From: Candidatus Woesearchaeota archaeon CG10_big_fil_rev_8_21_14_0_10_37_12
GTDB lineage: Archaea > Nanobdellota > Nanobdellia > Woesearchaeales > ARS49
Length of the DNA: 64,000 nucleotides
Reading direction: 5' to 3'
NCBI GenBank assembly: GCA_002762795.1
Contig: PCYA01000007.1
Span: 1 to 64,000, forward strand
Shown here: in pieces, positions 58,568-64,000 of the stretch
How positions within the stretch are numbered: position 1 is the first letter of the stretch
Layout of the letters: each line of letters opens with the position of its first letter
Made by a program: the position numbers and the translations under genes
The notes under the pieces: model-generated
Databases searched by the model: none
Told to the model about the DNA's origin: nothing
Seen by the model: only the letters and a program-made list of their open reading frames with translations

Positions 58568-59116
58568 ATGGTTGATGAAAAATTAAGAAGAGACATTCTT
58601 GACCAAGCTGCAAACGTAACTACGCAAATCTGGAGCAGAACCGTAACAGACTTTATGACTGTTCCAAAACTATTACACGCAGATGCAACAGGAAAAGCAG
58701 AAACTATGGGCAAAAAACCACCATGGAGCAACTGCAACATACAACGAAACGCATTTACATTTGACCCAACAGCCAAAACAATAACCATCATCATAAAAGC
58801 AGACTGTGCAGGCGCAGGATACAGCGACACATTCAAAATACGCATTGAACTAACAGAAAAAGCAGGACAAGTAAACAAATTACCTGTATCAGGCAACTGG
58901 TTTTTTGAAACAACAGGAACAAGCGTGCAAGGAAGCCAAAACAGCGGAAATATTGAAGAGATAATCTATGCATCAGGATTATCAGACAACAAATTAGCAA
59001 CAACAACAAAAAAACTATTCGACAACACAATAAAACCATTACTCACCAAAGCAATGTCAGACAGAGCAGGATACAGACTATTTGGCGTGCAAAGAGCTTT
59101 GCAATTAAGTGCTTGA
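58568..59116 (+). CDS. Hypothetical protein
   Basis: 182 residues, no recognised domain, no signal peptide. A purine-rich AGAGGTG is 6-7 nt before ATG. The middle (FDPTAKTITIIIKADCAGAG) is beta-rich, the C-terminus helical (TKKLFDNTIKPLLTKAMSDR). It follows the zinc-finger miniprotein 65 bp downstream and may be co-transcribed. Confidence 0.65.
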   Translation: MVDEKLRRDILDQAANVTTQIWSRTVTDFMTVPKLLHADATGKAETMGKKPPWSNCNIQRNAFTFDPTAKTITIIIKADCAGAGYSDTFKIRIELTEKAGQVNKLPVSGNWFFETTGTSVQGSQNSGNIEEIIYASGLSDNKLATTTKKLFDNTIKPLLTKAMSDRAGYRLFGVQRALQLSA

Positions 59117-59225
59117 ACTTTTTGTTTTTTATTCTGAAGAAGTTTCAATGAAAATCCACAGAATGTCGTAAACTACCACGATGCGCAGGAGAAGTTTTTA
59201 ATAAGCCAACCACTATTTTTTTCTT

Positions 59226-59843
59226 ATGGACGTGTACGTTGACTTCACCCAAAATTGGTTTAATCATCCAGATGAAAAAGTACGAACTCAGCTAGTTGAA
59301 AAGCTAAAAGAAAACCTGCTGGAAATTTATAAAAACGATCTAGATAATAAAATTAACAGACTCAGAAATCTTAAGCTTACAGGCATTTTTAAAATTGATA
59401 AATTTGGAAATGAGTGGAGCGAATGCATTAGATGTTATGAAGATGGCAGATTTATTTCAACCGTTGTTCTCTGTGGTGCAATAGCTGAAAAAATTACTTG
59501 CGATTTAATTGAGGAAGCCAATATTCATATAAATAATAGTAAAATGACAAGAGAGCAAAAAGAGGGATTTTTTAGTTTAACACAAAAAGAAAGAATTAAT
59601 CTATTGGCAGATTTTAAGATTCTTTCACATGAAGTTGCTGGTAAATTACAGCAGATAAGAGATAAACGAAATGATTACATACATCCAGAGAAGAAAAAGC
59701 CAATAAATTCGGAAACTGACTCAAAAAATATGTTGAACTTATTAGAGAGTATTCTTAAAAAATTATATGAATTAGTACCCGAATCAGGTCAATTAACAAA
59801 CATTAACCAACCACTGAAATTAAATAGAGAAAAAGTTGAATAG
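59226..59843 (+). CDS. HEPN/DUF4145-type domain protein
   Basis: 205 residues. The core from about residue 75 (IRCYEDGRFISTVVLCGAIA, EKITCDLIEEA) and LQQIRDKRNDYIHPEKKKP with R-x4-H (RNDYIH) mark the HEPN-like DUF4145 fold. The N-terminal 70 residues are helical. It may be an RNase toxin without a visible antitoxin, or a protein-binding module. TATA GTTTTTAATAAGCC is about 25-30 nt upstream. The wHTH-RelE pair lies close by on the other strand. Confidence 0.75.
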   Translation: MDVYVDFTQNWFNHPDEKVRTQLVEKLKENLLEIYKNDLDNKINRLRNLKLTGIFKIDKFGNEWSECIRCYEDGRFISTVVLCGAIAEKITCDLIEEANIHINNSKMTREQKEGFFSLTQKERINLLADFKILSHEVAGKLQQIRDKRNDYIHPEKKKPINSETDSKNMLNLLESILKKLYELVPESGQLTNINQPLKLNREKVE

Positions 59844-59972
59844 GTAAACGCAAGAACATATTTTTGGCTTTAAGCCATTTTGGCTCGGCTTCAAGATTTG
59901 TATTTTATCGTCGCTAAAAAATGTGTAGGAGTTACATTTTTTCGCACGCACAGATGTTCGCACAAGAAGATG

Positions 59973-60350
59973 CTATTTTCCCGTATACCCAAATATCTTA
60001 TCATATGTTGGGTGATCTACGATTTCGAATATTACGCTGATGATTCTTATTTCATCACCCGCAACGTAATATAATAGTCTCCAGAATTGTGAGAGTTCCA
60101 TGCGAAAGAGGTTTGGCAGGTCTTTGTATTCTTTTGGCCAGAGTTTGTGAGCAACAACTTGTCCTGCGAATGGGTTTTGTTTGAGGTTGGTAATTGCTCT
60201 GTGTATACTGTCAAGCAGCTGTCTGTCTTCTTTTGGTGGTGTTTTGCCTAGTGCTTCGTAGGAATTAACTGTTTCTTGTAGTTTTGTTATTGCTTCGTTT
60301 GCTGTTCCTATTGTTTGCACTATTTTTTGTTTGTCTGCAAGTTTTACCAT
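59973..60350 (-). CDS. RelE/ParE-type toxin
   Basis: 125 residues from the ATG giving MVKLADKQKIVQTIG. The C-terminal half (YKDLPNLFRMELSQFWRLLY, then YVAGDEIRIISVIFEIVDHP, YDKIFGY) has the RelE strand pattern with basic residues (Arg in LFRME and WRLLY). RelE enzymes cut mRNA on the ribosome. The preceding wHTH gene overlaps its start by 7 bp, as expected for an antitoxin-toxin operon. Confidence 0.78.
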   Translation of the reverse strand: MVKLADKQKIVQTIGTANEAITKLQETVNSYEALGKTPPKEDRQLLDSIHRAITNLKQNPFAGQVVAHKLWPKEYKDLPNLFRMELSQFWRLLYYVAGDEIRIISVIFEIVDHPTYDKIFGYTGK

Positions 60351-60616
60351 TGTTTTCCTTTGCTGAGAATTGCTCGAATGTCTTCTTTTGGCATGAAAAT
60401 CCAAACCATACCATTAGGAGTGTATTCGATCTTTCCACTCTGTTGCAAATAAGAAATAACCAATTTAAGCGTGTTATGGTTCACTTGGCGAGGTAGCCTA
60501 CGTTTAAGCTCGGCCATGCTAAGCACTTCTTTCGCTTCCTTAATCACATTCTCAACCATGAGAATAGTATCGAGTGTTGGGCTGTGCGTTTCTGGTTTTT
60601 TGAGTAATTGCGGCAT
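60344..60616 (-). CDS. Winged-helix antitoxin-like protein
   Basis: 90 residues. Winged helix with VLSMAELKRRLPRQVNHNTL (recognition helix region) and SYLQQSGKIEYTPNGMVWIF (wing). Position immediately upstream of and overlapping the RelE-like gene makes it the probable antitoxin and autoregulator. AGGTGA lies 6 nt before ATG and a TATATATTTG box about 45-55 nt upstream, so the operon has a short leader. Confidence 0.75.
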   Translation of the reverse strand: MPQLLKKPETHSPTLDTILMVENVIKEAKEVLSMAELKRRLPRQVNHNTLKLVISYLQQSGKIEYTPNGMVWIFMPKEDIRAILSKGKQW

Positions 60617-60720
60617 TGAAAATCACCTAAAAATTTACTTATTTGTTCATAATTGATACAAATATATAAACTTTCCTCTTTTTCACAACAAGCAAAGAAT
60701 TTTAACAACCCTTCATCATA

Positions 60721-60805
60721 AGCCTCCGAAGGGAGTTGCACCCTCGACCTGCGGTTCTTTCACAATGTTACGAAACCGCCGCTATAGCTACTAAGCTACG
60801 GAGGC
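60721..60805 (-). tRNA. tRNA-Thr (CGU) with a 12-nt intron
   Basis: Acceptor GCCTCCG/CGGAGGC with discriminator U (normal for archaeal tRNA-Thr). Anticodon stem GCGGT/ACCGC; the loop reads TTCGTA, intron ACATTGTGAAAG (about 60757-60768), A, giving anticodon CGU at the canonical 37/38 intron position. Variable AGGTC. Odd: the T loop is TGCAACT (G at position 55 instead of U) and the D loop has a single G18 followed by C19. TATA CTATAAATTA is about 20 nt upstream. Confidence 0.82.
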
Positions 60806-60853
60806 AAAATAATTTATAGTTTGTAGTCAGAAGGTCTTTTTTAAAACTTGCTC

Positions 60854-62317
60854 TTAAAAATAAGTATTCTCAAAAGTAACTTCTTTAGATCTTCTGCCAA
60901 GATAACTCATGACCATCGCAGTTCCTGCAGTTACCAGTGTTGCAAGTGCTACTGCCTCACCAACAGGACCTGCATACGCTTGCTGCAAGGCATCAAAATC
61001 AACAGCATTCATTAACTCACCTACTTGCGCCGCAACTTGGGCTTTCTGCGCAACAATTTGTTCCATGCCATCACGCAATTGCTCAACACCTGAGTGCAAC
61101 AAATCATACCCTTTTTGCGCAGCTGTTTTAGCTGCCTCATCAACACCTGCAGCAACAGCTGCTTGTTTCACATCAGCTGCCTGCATCGCTGCTTGATACA
61201 CTGTATCTTTTGACAACCAAGTAGCTGTTTTTAATTGTGTAAGATCAGTTTGCAAACCATCTTCTAACAGTGTTAACAAAGACTCATACTTTTGCTGAAC
61301 ACTTGCAACAGCCCCTGTAACTTTTGAATTCGCTACTGCACCCATTGTTAGCGCTGCTGCTAAACCAACAGCTGCTGCAGACTTATTATACCCTTTTGCA
61401 CTCACTGCACGCACAACAAAATATGTTGCAACAAGCGCGCCAACACCATACATTGCAGCATCAGCAGAATCTGCAATTACTAAATTCACATAATTTGAAA
61501 TCTCTGCAGGAAGATCTTTTGCTGCAGCTAAACGATCAATAATTGCCTGCCCATGCTTTTCAAAAACACTTTTTGTTGTTGTAAGCTCATTTGCTGCAGA
61601 AACTAATTTCCCATACAAACCTTCAAGCTCAGTTTGTAAACGAGGGAGCTCGTCCCTATTTTTTATTCGTACTAATTTACCAAGTTTGTCAAGAATGCCA
61701 ACAAGATCTGCATTAAGCGGAAGCTCTTGACCAGTTAACGCAGTATCAAGATAATTTGTTGCATTTTGCACTGCACTCACAACTCTTTTTGCTCCATCAA
61801 CAACAGAGCCGCCTGCATCTCGAGAAAACTCATCAACTGCACCGCTTAGCTCTGATGTTTTTGGCGTTCCAAATAAAGACGAAACACCATCAACTAAATT
61901 TGTCAATGTACCTCCAGTTACGTCATCAACTAATCTTCCTGCTTCACGAGTTCCTTGCAACACAAATCCTGTTCCTTCACCAACTACATCAAACGCATCA
62001 GCAACCGCTTGTTTAGAAATACCTTCCTGCACTTCCAACTTTGTTCCTGCTAATGCTTGCGCTTCATCTCTTAACACTGCAGCATTATGTGCAAATTGCT
62101 GCACTGCACCATTTGCTTGTTCAGAAACAGGAACTCCTAACTGAGCAGAAACATCCCGAATAACCGCGTCTAAAGTAATTGCTGTATCAGCTGATTGTGC
62201 TGCAATTTGTTCTGCTGCAAACTCTTGTGCTTTGCCCACTAAAGAGCCTTTAACTGCGAGACCTGCAACTGGTAAACTTGCAACTACTGCTGCTTCGACG
62301 ATGTTTATTTTTTTCAT
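60854..62317 (-). CDS. Large Ala/Val-rich helical protein with possible membrane segments
   Basis: 487 residues. N-terminal hydrophobic segment (IVEAAVVASLPVAGLAV), long low-complexity helical middle, a membrane-like stretch at about 290-335 (AAMYGVGALVATYFVVRAVS, AAVGLAAALTMGAVA) and another near the C-terminus (VALATLVTAGTAMVMSYLG). The pattern suggests a cell-envelope protein with coiled coils between membrane parts, perhaps a phage-tape-measure-like or adhesin-like structure, though I recognise no family. Confidence 0.65.
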   Translation of the reverse strand: MKKINIVEAAVVASLPVAGLAVKGSLVGKAQEFAAEQIAAQSADTAITLDAVIRDVSAQLGVPVSEQANGAVQQFAHNAAVLRDEAQALAGTKLEVQEGISKQAVADAFDVVGEGTGFVLQGTREAGRLVDDVTGGTLTNLVDGVSSLFGTPKTSELSGAVDEFSRDAGGSVVDGAKRVVSAVQNATNYLDTALTGQELPLNADLVGILDKLGKLVRIKNRDELPRLQTELEGLYGKLVSAANELTTTKSVFEKHGQAIIDRLAAAKDLPAEISNYVNLVIADSADAAMYGVGALVATYFVVRAVSAKGYNKSAAAVGLAAALTMGAVANSKVTGAVASVQQKYESLLTLLEDGLQTDLTQLKTATWLSKDTVYQAAMQAADVKQAAVAAGVDEAAKTAAQKGYDLLHSGVEQLRDGMEQIVAQKAQVAAQVGELMNAVDFDALQQAYAGPVGEAVALATLVTAGTAMVMSYLGRRSKEVTFENTYF

Positions 62318-62838
62318 ATCTCTGTTACCACTCGACTTTTTTAATTAATTGTCGTCGTTATTTTGCCACAATCAACCAATAAGATAGTTCATAGTTTCAC
62401 AATATTTAAATGTTTCTTTTTTAATCACTTTGGAAGGACTAATTTCTTTCTACAAATGTTTAAAAACTTTCCCCTGAATAAAAACACATGCCACGCATAG
62501 CAATAATCAGAAAAGAACGCTGCAATCCACAAGGATGCGGAGGATACACTTCAAACTTTTCAAAAAAGTTTGATCAAAACGCTCATTACACTTCGTTCAA
62601 GAAACAATTCATAAAATATTCACTTCGTGAATATGTTTATTACTTTTCTTTCACTTCGTGCGATCTCGCGACAGATACCTTCTGTAAATCAAAACCAATC
62701 AACAACTAACGGAAGACACAAGCAAATTATATACTTGTTATGTCTTCCGAACTTTAGTTGCGGGAAAATTCATAATTAACTTTTGTCCGCAACTAAACTG
62801 ACAAAAGCATTAAAAACCTTAATTTTAGCCAAATTAAC
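62318..62838. other. Gene-poor stretch with Rli1 5' duplication and hairpins
   Basis: Contains an AATATTTAAATG TATA element for the - strand gene, the 60-bp duplicated Rli1 start (62488-62547), then hairpins CAAACTTTT-CAAA-AAGTTTG (62552-62572) and ATATTCACTTCGTGAATAT (62616-62634), and two larger stems: CGGAAGACA/TGTCTTCCG (62711-62719 with 62742-62750) and AGTTGCGG/CCGCAACT (62757-62764 with 62787-62794). Confidence 0.7.
62488..62709 (+). pseudogene. Truncated duplicate of the ABCE1 5' end
   Basis: The first 60 nt (20 codons, MPRIAIIRKERCNPQGCGGY) are identical to the start of the real gene at 62839-62898; identity stops after TAC at 62547 and extends only two bases upstream of ATG. Thereafter the frame runs through palindromes to 73 codons with no family resemblance and lacks the rest of the ferredoxin domain. 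A GTTTAAAAACTTT element 20-30 nt upstream could still drive transcription. Most likely a gene-end copy generated during element insertion or repair. Confidence 0.8.
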
Positions 62839-64000
62839 ATGCCACGCATAGCAATAATCAGAAAAGAACGCTGCAATCCACAAGGATGCGGAGGATACCT
62901 TTGCGCCAGAGTGTGCCCTATCAACATGGAAGGACAAGACTGCATAGTCAAAGGACCAGACACAAAACCAATAATAAACGAAGAATTATGCACAGGCTGC
63001 GGCATCTGCCCAAACAGATGTCCATTCGATGCGATAGACATTATCAATTTACCGGATAAACTCGAACATCCAATACACAGATACGGCAGAAACGGGTTTC
63101 ACCTCTATTCACTACCAACACCTGTTTTTGGAAAAGTCGTAGGCATAGTAGGCAGAAACGGCATAGGAAAAAGCACTGCAATCAAAATCCTGGCAGGAAT
63201 CATGAAACCAAACCTAGGAAAAGATGAAGAAGCAACCTGGCAAAAACTTGTTGAACATTTCAAAGGAAAAGAAGCACAAACCTATTTTGAAGCAGTAAGA
63301 GACGGAAAAATAACGGTCTCGTATAAACCACAACACGTTGAAATGATCCCAAAAACAACAACAGGAACAGTCAAAGAATTATTAAAAAAAGTAGATGAAC
63401 GAAACGCATTTGATGAAGTAACAAAAACACTAAATCTTAACAAAGTATTAGACAGAGACATAAAACAAGTAAGTGGAGGAGAATTACAACGAATTGCAAT
63501 AGCTGCAACAGCACTTCGCAAAGCAAACTTTTACATTTTTGACGAACCAACATCATATTTAGACATCAAACAAAGAATCAACGTAAGCAAATTCATCAAA
63601 GAGCTTGCAAACGAACAAACAGCAGTACTTGTTGTTGAACACGACTTAATTATTCTTGATTACATGACAGACCTCCTGCATATTACATACGGAAAATCAG
63701 GAAGCTACGGAATAGTAAGCCTGCCAAAACAAACACGCACAGGAATGAACACATACTTAGAAGGATACATCAGAGACGAAAACATGCGATTCAGAGACAA
63801 GAAAATAGAATTCATCGCAAGACCGCCAAGACCGATAAATAAATTGATACTAACTGAATGGAAACCCATGGAACTTAAGTTGGGAGATTTTAAATTAAAT
63901 GTTAGTGAAGGAAAGATAGGAAAAAGCACAATCATAGGAGTAGTAGGAGAAAACGGAATAGGAAAAACCACCTTTGTCAAAGCACTCGCAGGAGAAATAA
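62839..64000 (+). CDS. rli1: ABCE1/Rli1 ribosome-recycling ATPase, 3' end outside window
   Basis: 387 codons visible. N-terminal [4Fe-4S]-type Cys (RCNPQGCGGYLCARVCPIN, LCTGCGICPNRCPFDAIDII), first nucleotide-binding domain with GIVGRNGIGKSTAIKIL, signature VSGGELQRIAIA and FDEPTSYLD, hinge, and the beginning of the second domain (GVVGENGIGKTTFVKALAGE). It splits ribosomes after termination together with aRF1/aPelota. Frame stays open to the window edge. Confidence 0.97.
   Translation, partial: MPRIAIIRKERCNPQGCGGYLCARVCPINMEGQDCIVKGPDTKPIINEELCTGCGICPNRCPFDAIDIINLPDKLEHPIHRYGRNGFHLYSLPTPVFGKVVGIVGRNGIGKSTAIKILAGIMKPNLGKDEEATWQKLVEHFKGKEAQTYFEAVRDGKITVSYKPQHVEMIPKTTTGTVKELLKKVDERNAFDEVTKTLNLNKVLDRDIKQVSGGELQRIAIAATALRKANFYIFDEPTSYLDIKQRINVSKFIKELANEQTAVLVVEHDLIILDYMTDLLHITYGKSGSYGIVSLPKQTRTGMNTYLEGYIRDENMRFRDKKIEFIARPPRPINKLILTEWKPMELKLGDFKLNVSEGKIGKSTIIGVVGENGIGKTTFVKALAGEI

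Overview
The window is archaeal. Evidence: aIF5B, aRF1, ABCE1/Rli1, Rpo12, eL43, prefoldin beta, a DRG GTPase, archaeal UMP kinase and AlaRS, an archaeal initiator tRNA, 5S rRNA, and TATA boxes that mostly lie about 26 nt upstream of start codons, which implies leaderless transcripts. The sequence is AT-rich, genes are short and tightly packed, and many proteins look like those of DPANN archaea. A Woesearchaeota/Pacearchaeota-like organism is my inference, not something the window proves.

Layout. 1-6.2 kb: secreted transglutaminase-like protein (cut by the window edge), UMP kinase, CobW GTPase, an antitoxin with an element-broken mazF, a solute-binding lipoprotein and a TrmB regulator. 6.2-9.1 kb: HTH_10 regulator, SSS symporter, then about 800 bp packed with palindromes plus tRNA-Ser and initiator tRNA-Met. 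9.1-14.5 kb: RNase HII, parvulin, SMC. 14.5-18.9 kb: palindromes, glycosyltransferase, PIG-L deacetylase, HNH and HD proteins, tRNA-Gly. 18.9-31 kb: DHH phosphoesterase, HtrA-like protease, ThiI core, epimerase, Nre, HEPN-like protein, ALDH, AlaRS, AlaE-like exporter, CARDB-type surface protein. 31-42.5 kb: aIF5B, PUA proteins, Lrp regulator, a divergent glutaminase / asparagine-synthetase-domain pair, DRG GTPase, the eL43-Rpo12-prefoldin-UPF0147 operon, aRF1, SprT-like protease. 42.5-58.2 kb: Cys-rich secreted protein and lipoprotein, phosphoesterase, three tandem paralogues, YchF, GGDEF protein, 5S rRNA, short NFACT protein, SecDF, two-domain DCD protein, M50 protease, degenerate DHH protein, a membrane protein pair. 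58-64 kb: zinc-finger miniprotein, HEPN, wHTH-RelE pair, tRNA-Thr, large helical protein, a duplicated ABCE1 5' end, ABCE1 (cut by the window edge).

The most striking content is not a gene. Intergenic DNA carries several families of short structured palindromes that look mobile or were mobile. (a) A 121-bp two-hairpin element splits mazF and is flanked by TAAA duplications; a second copy at 29.9 kb is itself interrupted by another palindrome. (b) A ~127-bp double cruciform occurs in three copies next to TATA-like sequences. (c) REP-like cores (hairpin followed by GGGGTAT or GGGGTAC) occur alone or lead arrays of different hairpins phased every 25-26 bp by GTACA. One such core has an apparent 5-bp target duplication and a paralogous empty site beside it. 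Several lie next to partial copies of gene ends (Rli1 5' end, GTPase 3' end, tRNA-Ser T arm). A separate degenerate heptamer-like repeat (AGTAARCAGTA type) sits at many gene boundaries and forms the hydrophobic core of one signal peptide. No transposase is visible in the window, so any enzyme that moves these elements would have to act from elsewhere.
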